64,000 nt of DNA from JACVRM01 sp963817375 (lineage in GTDB: Bacteria; Actinomycetota; Thermoleophilia; Gaiellales; Gaiellaceae), in the NCBI GenBank assembly GCA_963817375.1, contig CAWFOB010000006.1:124001-188000 (forward strand), in the 5' to 3' direction. A program made the translations under genes and the position numbers. The notes beneath the pieces were generated by a model, which worked only from the letters and a program-made list of their open reading frames with translations, had not been told where the DNA came from and did not search any database. Below, one piece after another: positions 25,215-36,223 of this stretch. Position 1 is the first letter of the stretch. Each line of letters starts with the position of its first letter.

Positions 25215-26291
25215 ATGGAAACGCTCCAGCCCCAACCCAAGGACGCGGAGGCGCTGCGGGCGTTCAAGGTCCGCGACGCCATGCACTTCGGGCTCATTAA
25301 ATGCCCGCGGGACACGCCCCTCCAGGAGGTCGCGCGCCTGATGGCCGTGCACCGCGTACACGCCATCGTGGCCGTCGACGCCGAAGACGAGCTCTGGGGT
25401 GTCGTCTCTGACCTCGACCTGATCTCGGTGCTCTCGAGCGGGGTGGGCAGCACCGCGGCCGACGCCGCAGCGACGGACGTCCTGCCGGTCTCACCCGACG
25501 ACACGCTCGATCACGCCGCGCAGCTCCTCAGCGAGCACGAGGCGACTCATCTGATCGTCGTCGAGCCGGCGACGAAGCGCCCGGTCGGCGTCATCTCGAC
25601 GCTCGACGTGGCCGGCGTCTTCGCCGGCGTGCGCACGAAGCACGACCCGTCCGCGATGCGCGTGGAGAACGTGATGACGGCCGACGTCGCCACGGTCAGA
25701 CCGTCGACCTCGCTGAAGGACGTGGCCACGCTGCTCGTCGAGCGCGACATCTCCGGCGTCCCGGTCGTGGACGGCGCGGGCGAGCTCGTGGGTGTGGTCT
25801 CCGAACGCGACCTGCTCGCCAAGGAGCGCTCCGACGTTGCCCGGGCCGACGGCCTGCTCGGCTGGTTCCTCGGTGAGGACGCCGATGCCGAGAAGCACTG
25901 GGCGCGGACGGCCGGCGAGGCGATGACGGAGCCGGCAATCACGATCGAGAAGTGGCGGTCGACCGCCGCGGCGGCCGGCCTGATGGCCGAGTACGGGCTC
26001 AAGCGCCTTCCTGTCGTCCATAAGGGCGAGCTGGTCGGCATCATCACCCGCCGCGACCTCGTGCGGGCCTTCGCCCGCTCGGATGCGGAGATCGAGCGCG
26101 ACATCAAGGAGCAGGTGATCCTGCGCTCCTTCTGGCTGCCGCCGGACTCGATCGACGTGCGGGTGCGCGGTGGCGACGTGTCGCTCAGCGGCTCGGTCGA
26201 CAGCGACGCCGTGCAGGCTGCGCTCGCCGCCGAGGTCGCGCGCGTGCCCGGAGTGGTGTCGGTCGACGCGCGGGTCAGCGTCGAGCGCTAG
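25215..26291 (+). CDS. four-CBS-domain protein with C-terminal BON domain
   Basis: A 358-residue cytosolic protein with two tandem CBS pairs and a BON domain. CBS modules begin near residues 20, 87, 150 and 228 (for example KVRDAMHFGLIKCP, VENVMTADVATVRPSTSL and GEAMTEPAITIEKW). The BON domain covers about 290-358 (IDVRVRGGDVSLSGSV, VVSVDARVSVER). Tandem CBS modules bind adenosyl nucleotides such as AMP/ATP; the BON part may bind membrane or lipid. GGAGG lies eight bases before the ATG. The stop codon lies at the edge of the 163-bp palindrome. Confidence 0.88.
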   Translation: METLQPQPKDAEALRAFKVRDAMHFGLIKCPRDTPLQEVARLMAVHRVHAIVAVDAEDELWGVVSDLDLISVLSSGVGSTAADAAATDVLPVSPDDTLDHAAQLLSEHEATHLIVVEPATKRPVGVISTLDVAGVFAGVRTKHDPSAMRVENVMTADVATVRPSTSLKDVATLLVERDISGVPVVDGAGELVGVVSERDLLAKERSDVARADGLLGWFLGEDADAEKHWARTAGEAMTEPAITIEKWRSTAAAAGLMAEYGLKRLPVVHKGELVGIITRRDLVRAFARSDAEIERDIKEQVILRSFWLPPDSIDVRVRGGDVSLSGSVDSDAVQAALAAEVARVPGVVSVDARVSVER

Positions 26292-26453
26292 GAGGGCTTG
26301 ACGGAACGCCGCTCGTCGCAGGGGTGCGCTGGTCGTTCCGAGGCTAGGACGCAGGGAGCGTTCGTGTGCTTGCCACACGGGCGCGACCGAGGACGACGCA
26401 TCGGGACGTCCAGCGCGGCCCTGCGACTCTGACGTCGTTTCGTCAAGCCCTCC
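26291..26453. repeat. 163-bp long imperfect palindrome between convergent genes
   Basis: Both ends carry GGAGGGCTTGACG as a perfect 13-bp inverted repeat (26291-26303 and 26441-26453). The arms remain similar for about 60 bases each: AACG, TCGCAGGG, GCGCTGG, CGT, CCGA and GC recur at matched positions with a small gap. The centre adds a small hairpin (CGTGTG, five bases, CACACG; 26363-26379). The whole can fold as one long hairpin. It lies between the convergent CBS and globin genes: the TAG of the CBS gene touches one arm, and the last codons and stop of the globin gene lie in the other. It could be a terminator, a structured RNA or a MITE-like relic. Confidence 0.7.
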
Positions 26454-26892
26454 TGGCCCACTCCCACCGCGGCATCGCAGCGCCTCCCGGGACGACGGCA
26501 TCGACGGGCGCGTAGCGCAGCACGTTGTCGACCGCCCAGCGCATGTAGTCGCGCAACGCCGCGCGGAGCTCCGGGTCGGTGGGCAGCTCCGCGTCGTCCA
26601 TGGCGGCGACGAAGCACGCAAGGAAGCGGTCGCCGAGGTCGTCCATCGGCCCGTTGCCGGCGTGCATGAGGAGGACGCCCGACTCGTCGCCGAAGCGCTC
26701 GGAGTAGACGGGCGGCCCACCGAGCACCTCGCCCCAGTAGGCGGCGAGCCGCTCGATGTGATCGGGCTGGATGTCGCCGTGCGAGAACGGGTGATTGAGC
26801 TCCGGGTCGGCGAGGCAGCGGGCGTGGTGTGCGCGCGCCAGGGCGAGCAGCGCAGGCGCCCCGCCGGCGGCCTCGTAGAGCGTCGGGCGCAC
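26443..26892 (-). CDS. group II truncated hemoglobin (TrHbO)-like protein
   Basis: A 149-residue globin-like heme protein. It contains the group II-type pattern RPTLYEAAGGAPALLALARAHH, HGDIQPDHIERLAAYWGEVLGG (E and distal region), and VLLMHAGNGPMDDLGDRFL, whose His is the predicted proximal ligand. It would bind oxygen, NO or peroxide. The gene is the last of the DsbA-VKOR-globin operon: its GTG lies two bases after the VKOR stop, and its last codons and stop fall within the palindromic repeat arm (26443-26453). Confidence 0.85.
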   Translation of the reverse strand: MRPTLYEAAGGAPALLALARAHHARCLADPELNHPFSHGDIQPDHIERLAAYWGEVLGGPPVYSERFGDESGVLLMHAGNGPMDDLGDRFLACFVAAMDDAELPTDPELRAALRDYMRWAVDNVLRYAPVDAVVPGGAAMPRWEWARRA

Positions 26893-26894
26893 GG

Positions 26895-27347
26895 TCAGCG
26901 GCGCCGGGGAGCGGGGGCGGCCGGTGCCGCGACCGTCACCGGCTCGGGCTCGCGGAGCAGCCGCACGACGGTGAGAACGGCGAGCACGGTGAGGATGGCG
27001 TCGCTCGCCAGGCACCACTGGCACCAGGCGTGGATCTTCGAGTTCTGCACGTAGACCAGGTAGAGGGCGAAGGCGAGCCCGCTGACCGCAAGCGCCGCCC
27101 CGACCGCACGCGCGAGCTCTGAGCGCAGCAGGCCGGTGACGAAGATGCCCGCATAGGCGAGCAGCCCGAGCAGGGCCACCGGCACGCCGGCGATCTTCGA
27201 ATAGCGCGAGTTCTGAACCGTCTCGCATCCCCCCGTGGAGCAGATCAGCGGGCCGCCGGTCCAGCGCTCGTAGAGCAGGTAGCCCGCGATGGCCGCGCCC
27301 GCAGCCGCGAGGACGCAGATCGCGACCCGCAGGGTGCGGTCGCTCAC
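26895..27347 (-). CDS. vitamin K epoxide reductase (VKOR) family membrane protein
   Basis: A 150-residue four-helix membrane enzyme that reoxidises DsbA-like thiol oxidases using quinones. The loop cysteines C36 and C41 are in GGPLICSTGGCETVQ, and the active CxxC (C109, C112) is in HAWCQWCLASDA. Length and topology match the bacterial DsbB-like VKOR family. Start GTG overlaps the thioredoxin-domain gene stop (GTGA), so it is co-translated with its probable substrate. Confidence 0.93.
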   Translation of the reverse strand: MSDRTLRVAICVLAAAGAAIAGYLLYERWTGGPLICSTGGCETVQNSRYSKIAGVPVALLGLLAYAGIFVTGLLRSELARAVGAALAVSGLAFALYLVYVQNSKIHAWCQWCLASDAILTVLAVLTVVRLLREPEPVTVAAPAAPAPRRR

Positions 27348-28147
27348 TGCTTGCTCTGCTGGATGTACTTGTCGAAGGTCGGGGCGAACGCGCTGACGCT
27401 ATACGCCGAGGGGTTGAACGGCTGGATCGTGCCGCCCGTGGGCCCGATCGCGAAGCCGGGCGTCCCCTGGAAGTTGTACGTCGAGTACAGGTTGGCCGCG
27501 GCCGCCATCTGGCGGTTGACCGCCGAGGTGTTCATGTCGGCCTCGACCTTGTTGACGTCGAGCCCGGGCACGGCCGCGCCGACGGAGCGCAGCAGCTCGT
27601 TCGTGACCCAGCCGGAATTCTCGGCGCCCTGGTTGCGGTAGAGCAGCTCGGCGACGTTCCAGAGCCTGTTCTGCTTCCCGGATGCGTCGACGAAGCGGAG
27701 CCCCTTCTCCGAGTCCGGGCCGATGAACGGGATTCCGTGCCACTCGACCTTCACCTTCCCGGTGCGCACGTACTGCCGGACGATGTCCGGGAACGCCGAG
27801 AGCATGTACTGCTGGCAGCCCGGGCACTGGACGTCGGCGAACTCCTGCATCGTCACGGGCGCTTTCGGATTGCCCAGCGTGATCCCGCCCTGGTGGATGC
27901 CGGCGAGCAGCTTGTTGGTCTCGCCCGCCGACTGGATCGAGACGGTCTTCGACGAGGAACTGCTGGAGCTGAGGACGCTCGCGCCGACGAGGACGACCGC
28001 GAGCAGGACGACGGCGCCGATGACGCCGATGTAGAGGTTGCGGCGCGAGTCGGTCTGGCCGGGCGGCGGCGGCGTCTTGACGCGCTTGCCACTGCGCCGC
28101 TGGGGCGCCTGAACGCGCTGCTGCCGGACCCGTGCGCCCTTGCTCAT
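27344..28147 (-). CDS. membrane-anchored DsbA-like thiol oxidoreductase
   Basis: A 267-residue extracytoplasmic oxidoreductase, anchored by one N-terminal helix (NLYIGVIGAVVLLAVVLVGA, about 37-57) after a cytosolic basic tail. A thioredoxin-fold domain carries the CPGC active site (VQCPGCQQY, C108/C111) and a C-terminal cis-Pro region (NFQGTPGFAIGPTGG). The fold is typical of Thioredoxin_4/DsbA-like enzymes that form disulfides in secreted proteins. Start ATG 28147 has TACCGT seven bases upstream and TTGAAG 16 bases before that. Confidence 0.93.
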   Translation of the reverse strand: MSKGARVRQQRVQAPQRRSGKRVKTPPPPGQTDSRRNLYIGVIGAVVLLAVVLVGASVLSSSSSSSKTVSIQSAGETNKLLAGIHQGGITLGNPKAPVTMQEFADVQCPGCQQYMLSAFPDIVRQYVRTGKVKVEWHGIPFIGPDSEKGLRFVDASGKQNRLWNVAELLYRNQGAENSGWVTNELLRSVGAAVPGLDVNKVEADMNTSAVNRQMAAAANLYSTYNFQGTPGFAIGPTGGTIQPFNPSAYSVSAFAPTFDKYIQQSKQ

Positions 28148-28154
28148 GGCTCGA

Positions 28155-28160
28155 ACGGTA
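28155..28160 (-). promoter_or_regulatory. promoter of the DsbA-VKOR-globin operon (-10 TACCGT, -35 TTGAAG)
   Basis: TACCGT is seven bases before ATG 28147, with TTGAAG 16 bases upstream. The leader would be essentially absent. Confidence 0.6.
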
Positions 28161-28225
28161 CCGCGCTCAACATTCCCTTCAACTCGGCGACGCCGTAGCG
28201 ACATTGTGGAAAACCCGCAGTGCCA

Positions 28226-29338
28226 TCATGCCGCCGTTCCGAGGTGTGCTGCCAGGAACGTCGACAGGTGGCGGCCGACAATCTTCGTCGGCGGCCACCA
28301 GAGCGGCTCGGTATCGGCCTCCGAGTCCCCAGGCTCGCCGCCGCGCAGGTAGCGCGGCACCAGGCCGGTCAGGAGCAGCCCGCGCAGCACGGGGCGGAAC
28401 GGGCTCGGCTCGACGTCCGCGCCGGCGCGGGCCGCGATCGCCGAGGCTGCGGCGTCCGCCTGCTGCGCGGCGATCCCGCCCTGCTTCACGTTGAAGGTGG
28501 TGAGGTCCCCCGCCGCCCACACGTCGTCGAGGCCGAGAACGGCGCAGTACGGATCGACCGGGACGAAGCCGTCGGTGTCGGCGGGGACGCCCGCGATGCG
28601 CGGCCCTTCGAGCCGGGCAATCGCGACGACCGCGTCGGCCGGGATCCCGTCGCCGTCGGGGGCGACGTGCAGGCGCCCGTCGGCAAACGAGAGCGGGACC
28701 GTCCCGACGAGCAGCTCGACACCGCGGAAGCGGAGCACCTCGGCGACCGCATCGCTCGCCTGCCCGCCGAAGGAGCCCAGGGGCGCATCCTCGGGCGTCA
28801 CGACGACGACCTCGGCGCGCGAGGCGCCGGCGTCATCGAGGTAGCCCGCGGTCAGCAGCGCAAGCTCGTAGGCGGGCAGCGGCCACCCGACGTTCGAGGG
28901 CACTGCGAAGACGAGCCGCTCGACGCTGCCGGTGAGGGCAGCGTCGAGGATCTCGCGGAACGCGGGCTCGTCTCCGGGGCCGGCGAACGTCACCGCCCCC
29001 GGGATCGCCGGGCGCGGGACGGCGCCGAGCGCGAGCACGAGCGCGTCGTAGTCGAGCACGTCCCCCGCGTCCGTGGAGACGCGGTGGGGGTCGGCGTCGA
29101 CCGAGGCGAGGCGGCCGGGCCGTAGCTGTGCCCCGGCCTCCTCGACGAGCATCCGCAGCGGGAAGTGCGCGGGCTCGGCGGTGTGGAACAGGGCGGCGGT
29201 GGCGAGCGGGCGGTAGACGAATTCGGCGTCCGGCGCAAGCACCTCGACGTCGACGAGACCGGGGGCGTCGGCGCGCAGCGCCAGCGCGGCTTCGAGGGCG
29301 GCAACCCCGCCGCCGGCGATCAGAACACGGAAGGCCAT
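28226..29338 (-). CDS. FAD/NAD(P)-dependent oxidoreductase (sulfide:quinone reductase / NDH-2-like)
   Basis: A 370-residue flavoprotein with an N-terminal FAD-binding site (FRVLIAGGGVAALEAALAL), the YDALVLALGAVPRPA segment and a C-terminal FAD loop (LDDVWAAGDLTTFN). The sulfide:quinone reductase catalytic cysteines are not evident, so the enzyme may be an NDH-2-type or ferredoxin-NAD-type reductase. GAGAGGAGC sits six bases before the ATG. It lies just upstream of a small LuxR-type regulator on the same strand, 43 bp apart. The physiological substrate is unknown. Confidence 0.82.
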   Translation of the reverse strand: MAFRVLIAGGGVAALEAALALRADAPGLVDVEVLAPDAEFVYRPLATAALFHTAEPAHFPLRMLVEEAGAQLRPGRLASVDADPHRVSTDAGDVLDYDALVLALGAVPRPAIPGAVTFAGPGDEPAFREILDAALTGSVERLVFAVPSNVGWPLPAYELALLTAGYLDDAGASRAEVVVVTPEDAPLGSFGGQASDAVAEVLRFRGVELLVGTVPLSFADGRLHVAPDGDGIPADAVVAIARLEGPRIAGVPADTDGFVPVDPYCAVLGLDDVWAAGDLTTFNVKQGGIAAQQADAAASAIAARAGADVEPSPFRPVLRGLLLTGLVPRYLRGGEPGDSEADTEPLWWPPTKIVGRHLSTFLAAHLGTAA

Positions 29339-29381
29339 GATGCTCCTCTCTGTGCGTCGGCGCGTGGGCGATCTCGACGAG

Positions 29382-29597
29382 CTAGCCGGCGACGGCGCCG
29401 CTCGCCCTCACGTAGCGGACGAGGTCGGCGCGCGTGCGCAGGCGGAGCTTGGCGAGGATCGAGGCGCGGTGCGTCTCGACCGTCCGCACGGAGATGGTCA
29501 GCTCCTCGGCGACCTCACGGTTCGTGTAGCCGAGGGCGAGGAGCCCGAGAACCTCGTGCTCGCGCGGCGTGAGCTTGGATGATGTCGTCAACGCCAT
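29382..29597 (-). CDS. short LuxR-type HTH regulator without receiver domain
   Basis: A ~71-residue DNA-binding protein with the GerE/LuxR helix-turn-helix and little else: KLTPREHEVLGLLALGYTN, REVAEELTISVRTVETH (recognition helix) and RASILAKLRLRTRADLVRY. No receiver or ligand domain is present. ATG 29597 is assumed; an in-frame GTG at 29615 would extend it by six residues. It could be a stand-alone regulator, or a response regulator that lost its receiver. Its targets are unknown; the flavoprotein gene 43 bp downstream is a candidate. Confidence 0.8.
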   Translation of the reverse strand: MALTTSSKLTPREHEVLGLLALGYTNREVAEELTISVRTVETHRASILAKLRLRTRADLVRYVRASGAVAG

Positions 29598-29675
29598 GTC
29601 AGCTTGAGTGTCCACGTAGACAGGCCGGCCGCCATCCGCGTGAGACGCGCACCAGTCGTCCGTAGTTCTCCGCAG

Positions 29676-32348
29676 CTACCAGCTCTTCGTGCGGGGCGCG
29701 TTGGAGGGCGCCTGGACGCGCACGCGGGCGTCGACGGCGACGCAGCCGTGCTCGGACGCGATCACCGGGTTGAGGTCGAGCTCGGCGACCTCGGGAAGCT
29801 GCTCGCCGAGCGCCGAGAGCCGGTGGAGCAGGTCGGCGAGCGCGGCGACGCTCGCCGGCGCGCGGCCGCGGAAGCCGGCGACGAGGCGGCCCGCCTTGCC
29901 GGAGGTGACCAGCTCGCCGGCATCGACGTCGGTGAGCGGCGCGATCCGAAACTCGGCCGAGCCGATCAGCTCGGCGTACACGCCGCCCGGCCCGAAGGCG
30001 ACGAGCGTCCCGAAGACCGGGTCCTGGACGAGGCCGGCCAGCAGCTCGACGCCGCCGGCGACCATCGGCTGGATGACGACCGGGAGGCTGATCCGCTCGA
30101 CGGCGGCACGGACCTCGGCTTCGTCGCGCAGGTCGAGGGCGACGCCGCCCGACTCGGTCTTGTGGGCGCCCGCCTCGGCGGTCTTGACGACGACCGGGAA
30201 GCCGAGCTCAGTCGCGGCCGCCGCCGCCTCGTCCGCCGTCGCGGCCACGCGCTCGGGGACGAGGGGGAAGCCGAAGCTGTCGAGCAGGTCGCGCACCTCG
30301 TCGGGGGTCAGCCAGCCGTCGTCGCCGCGGGCCAGCGCCGCGGCCGTGACAGCCCTGGCGCGCGCGAGGTCGACCTCATCGAGCCGCGGGACGGTGCCCT
30401 GAGGCCGGCGCAGCCACTCGGCGCGGCCGGCGGCGAGCCCGAGCGCGCGGGCCGCGGACTCGGGGTAGGTGAACGCTGCGATCCCGCCGGCGGACAGCGC
30501 CGCGGGGATGCCGCCCTCGGCCACGATCGCGGCCAGCACCGGCTTGTCGGGCTTCGCCTCGGTGACGACGCGGGCGATCATCCGTGCGACTTCGTCGGCG
30601 CCGGACATCACCGGCGGGACGAAGAGGACGATCACGGCGTCGACGCGCCCGTCGGCGAGCAGGAGTGGGATCACGTCCTCGTAGGTCTTCGGGCCGGCGG
30701 AGCCGAGCATGTCGATCGGGTTCGCGACGCTCGCCTCGGCGGGCAGGAGGGCGCGCAGCGCCTCTGCGGTCTTCGAGGAGAGCTCGGGGAGCTCGAGCCC
30801 GGCGGCCTCGCAGGCGTCGGCGCAGAGGATCCCGAGCCCGCCGGCGTTCGTCAGGACGGCGACGCGGCGCCCGCGCGGGAGCGGCTGCGACGAGAGCAGG
30901 ACGGCGGCGTCGATAAGCTCGTCGAGCGTCGCCGCGCGGATGACGCCCGCCTGGTGGAAGAGGGCGTCGACCGCCGCGTCCGACCCTGCGAGCGCCGCGG
31001 TGTGCGAGCTCGCGGCGCGCGCGCCCGCGCGTGTCGTCCCGGACTTCATGGCGAGGATCGGCTTCTTGCGCGCAAGCCGCCGTGCGATCCTGCCGAACTT
31101 GCGCGGGTTGCCGAACGACTCGAGGTAGAGAAGGACGACATCGGTGTCCTCGTCGTCCTCCCAGTACTCGAGCAGGTCATTCGACGAGACGTCGGCCTTG
31201 TTTCCGATCGAGACGAACCCGGAGAAGGTCAGCGCCCGCTCCTTCGCCTTCTCGAGCAGCGCGAGGCCGAGCGCGCCGCTCTGCGACGAAAAGCCGACGT
31301 TGCCAGGCGGGAGCGCCTTCGGACCGAAGGTCGCGTTCAGGCGGGGCTCGGCCGCTGCGATGCCGAGGCAGTTCGGGCCGACCAGGCGCGCACCGTGCGC
31401 GCGCACGAGCGCGAGGAGCTCCTGCTGCCGTGCAGCGCCCTCGGGGCCGAGCTCGGCGAAGCCGGCCGAGATGACGCACAGCGCCTTCACGCCCTTGCGC
31501 AGGGCTTCCTCGGCGGCCGCGATCACCCGCTCGCCGGGGAGGCAGACGACGGCGAGGTCGATGTCGTCCGGGATGTCGGAGATCGACGCGTAGCCGCGCA
31601 CGCCGGCGACCGGCTCGGCCTTGAGGTTCACGGGGTAGGCGGCGCCGTTGAAGTCGGCGCGCAGGATGTTGCGGAACAGCTCGCCGCCGATCGAGCCGGT
31701 GCGCTGCGAGGCGCCCAGCACGGCCACGGAGCGGGGTGCGAAGAACGGCTTCAGGGACGCGGCCGTCGCGACGTGGTCGCGGCTCTCGACGCGCTCGGTG
31801 TACGCCTCGGTCGGCTGCAGCGGGAATGAGATCTCGAGCTCGCCCTGGGCCAGCTCGCGTGTGATGTCGAAGCCGGTGCTCTCGAACACCTTGATCATCT
31901 GGCGGTTCTGCGGCAGCACGACTGCAAGGAAGCGCTCGATGCCGGCGCGCTCGGCGCGTCGGGCGAGCTGCTCGAGCAGGCGAGTGCCGATGCCGCGGCG
32001 CTGGTACTCGTCCGCGACCGCGAACGCCGCCTCGGCCGTGCTCGGGTCGCGCAGGCGCGCGTAAGTAGCCAGCGCGACGACCCGTTCGCCGCCGTCGTCG
32101 GCGAGAGTGCCGATCAGCGCGCCCTGGTCATGCCAGTCGGGATCGAGGAAGTGGGCCACGAGCTCGGCCCCGATGCGCTGGATGCCGTGGAAGCGCAGGT
32201 AGAGGCTCTGCTCGGAGAGGCGGGTGAAGAAGTCGCGGACCGCGTCCGCGTCGGCGGTGACCGGCGGGCGCAGGCGCAGGGTGGAACCGTCGCGCAGGAT
32301 GACGTCGACGGCATCGGCGGACTGGGTGTCGGAGATCGTCGTGCTCAT
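29676..32348 (-). CDS. GNAT acetyltransferase fused to ADP-forming acyl-CoA synthetase
   Basis: An 890-residue fusion. Residues ~25-170 are a GNAT acetyltransferase domain (RLRPPVTADADAVRDFF, EYQRRGIGTRLLEQLARRAE), followed by a CoA-binding domain (RSVAVLGASQRTGSIGGE), a succinyl-CoA-ligase-like module with SHTAALAGSD as a possible phospho-His site, and a C-terminal ATP-grasp domain (LGFPVVVKTAEAGAHKTESGGVAL, VELLAGLVQDPVFGTLVAFG, AELDLNPV). This architecture is known from actinobacterial protein acetyltransferases (Pat-like), which couple acyl-CoA formation with lysine acetylation control. ATG 32348 is used; upstream starts remain possible. Confidence 0.9.
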   Translation of the reverse strand: MSTTISDTQSADAVDVILRDGSTLRLRPPVTADADAVRDFFTRLSEQSLYLRFHGIQRIGAELVAHFLDPDWHDQGALIGTLADDGGERVVALATYARLRDPSTAEAAFAVADEYQRRGIGTRLLEQLARRAERAGIERFLAVVLPQNRQMIKVFESTGFDITRELAQGELEISFPLQPTEAYTERVESRDHVATAASLKPFFAPRSVAVLGASQRTGSIGGELFRNILRADFNGAAYPVNLKAEPVAGVRGYASISDIPDDIDLAVVCLPGERVIAAAEEALRKGVKALCVISAGFAELGPEGAARQQELLALVRAHGARLVGPNCLGIAAAEPRLNATFGPKALPPGNVGFSSQSGALGLALLEKAKERALTFSGFVSIGNKADVSSNDLLEYWEDDEDTDVVLLYLESFGNPRKFGRIARRLARKKPILAMKSGTTRAGARAASSHTAALAGSDAAVDALFHQAGVIRAATLDELIDAAVLLSSQPLPRGRRVAVLTNAGGLGILCADACEAAGLELPELSSKTAEALRALLPAEASVANPIDMLGSAGPKTYEDVIPLLLADGRVDAVIVLFVPPVMSGADEVARMIARVVTEAKPDKPVLAAIVAEGGIPAALSAGGIAAFTYPESAARALGLAAGRAEWLRRPQGTVPRLDEVDLARARAVTAAALARGDDGWLTPDEVRDLLDSFGFPLVPERVAATADEAAAAATELGFPVVVKTAEAGAHKTESGGVALDLRDEAEVRAAVERISLPVVIQPMVAGGVELLAGLVQDPVFGTLVAFGPGGVYAELIGSAEFRIAPLTDVDAGELVTSGKAGRLVAGFRGRAPASVAALADLLHRLSALGEQLPEVAELDLNPVIASEHGCVAVDARVRVQAPSNAPRTKSW

Positions 32349-32456
32349 GAGCCTAGGCTTTCGGCGGCCGGCGGTCGCGGCATCAGGGCTTTTCCGCATG
32401 GCGGATCAGTCGGCCGCACGATGGGCGGGCCGCCCGGCGGGCCGAAGCTGCGAGCA

Positions 32457-32915
32457 ATGGACACCATCCTCATCGCGGTCGACGGGTCGACGGGAAGCGA
32501 CGGCGCCGTGGAGCAGGGCCTAAGGCTCGCGGCCACGATGGGCGCGGCTGTGCTTTTCGTCTTCGTCCGCCAGCCGCCGGTGCCGATCCTCGGCAGCCCG
32601 TACTACCAGCGTTGCGTGACCGGGGAACTGGAGCACGCCGAGGACGCGCTCGCGCGCGCGCACGCCCGCGCGCGCGACTGCGGTGTCCCGGCAGAGCGCA
32701 CGATTCTCGAGGGCAATGCGGCACACGAGATCGTCGAGCTGGCCCGCAGCCGCGACGTCGACCTGGTCGTCGTCGGGTCGCGCGGCCTCGCGGCGGTCGA
32801 CGACGGGGTCGTCGGCAGCGTCTCCCGCGCCGTCGTCCACGCGGCGGACCGGCCCGTGCTCGTCGTCCCGCAGGCGGCTGCGGAGGCGCGCCCGGTGCTT
32901 CTCGGCGCGGCCTAG
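32457..32915 (+). CDS. universal stress protein, UspA family
   Basis: A 152-residue nucleotide-binding stress protein with a Rossmann-like alpha/beta fold. It opens MDTILIAVDGSTGSDGAVEQ, and the ATP-binding signature GSRGLAAVDDGVVGSVSRAV (GxxGx9GS) is intact near the C-terminus, followed by HAADRPVLVVP. Such proteins respond to starvation or oxygen limitation. It lies upstream of and convergent to the aconitase gene. No clear ribosome binding site is seen before the ATG. Confidence 0.92.
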   Translation: MDTILIAVDGSTGSDGAVEQGLRLAATMGAAVLFVFVRQPPVPILGSPYYQRCVTGELEHAEDALARAHARARDCGVPAERTILEGNAAHEIVELARSRDVDLVVVGSRGLAAVDDGVVGSVSRAVVHAADRPVLVVPQAAAEARPVLLGAA

Positions 32916-32953
32916 TCGATCGGCGACGACACGATCACGCCGCAGACGAACGG

Positions 32954-35728
<2,775 letters not shown>

Positions 35729-35734
35729 ACGGCC

Positions 35735-35740
35735 AGACTA
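35735..35740 (-). promoter_or_regulatory. -10 element TAGTCT, leaderless acnA start
   Basis: TAGTCT lies six bases before GTG 35728 on the minus strand, in the short gap behind the CopD-like gene (which ends at 35755). Confidence 0.6.
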
Positions 35741-35754
35741 CCGTCGCCGGGCCG

Positions 35755-36210
35755 TCAGTCAGCCAGCTGCTGGAGCGCCACGCCGAGGATCGGGACGACG
35801 ATCGTCAGGGCGAATGCGAACCGGCCGACCCAGACGAGCTGCGGCCGGATCGTCGGCGCCTCGCCGGCGCGGATCTGCGCGGCGAGCCGCGGGCCGAGGA
35901 CGTAGTCGTGGTACAGCGAGGCGGCGATCATCAGGGCCACCAATCCCATCTTGATCGCGAGCACGGCGTCGAAGCCGGCCGACGCATTGCCGACGTCGTC
36001 GTCGGCCAGCAGCAGCCCGGTCACCACCAGAACGCCGATGGCGCCGTAGCCGAGCGGCCGCCAGCGCCGGCCGAGCTCCCGGAGCGCGGTCGCGCGCGCC
36101 TCGCCTTCGAGCTTGATGATCACCGGCACGCCGACGAAGACGAGCGCGACCGTGCCTCCGACCCAGACGGTCGCGGCAAGCAGGTGAATGGCGACGAGGA
36201 CGGCCTCCAC
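35755..36210 (-). CDS. CopD-like integral membrane protein
   Basis: A 151-residue membrane protein with four predicted helices: VLVAIHLLAATVWVGGTVA, YGAIGVLVVTGLLLA, AVLAIKMGLVALMIAASLYH and FAFALTIVVPILGVALQQ. The pattern (HLLAATVWVGG, His-containing helix ends) matches the CopD/YebZ-type copper-resistance or heme-linked family, but no metal transport was shown for this subgroup. It sits between acnA and the aldolase on the same strand. The biological role is unsure. Confidence 0.7.
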   Translation of the reverse strand: MEAVLVAIHLLAATVWVGGTVALVFVGVPVIIKLEGEARATALRELGRRWRPLGYGAIGVLVVTGLLLADDDVGNASAGFDAVLAIKMGLVALMIAASLYHDYVLGPRLAAQIRAGEAPTIRPQLVWVGRFAFALTIVVPILGVALQQLAD

Positions 36211-36223
36211 GGAGGCCTTGTTA

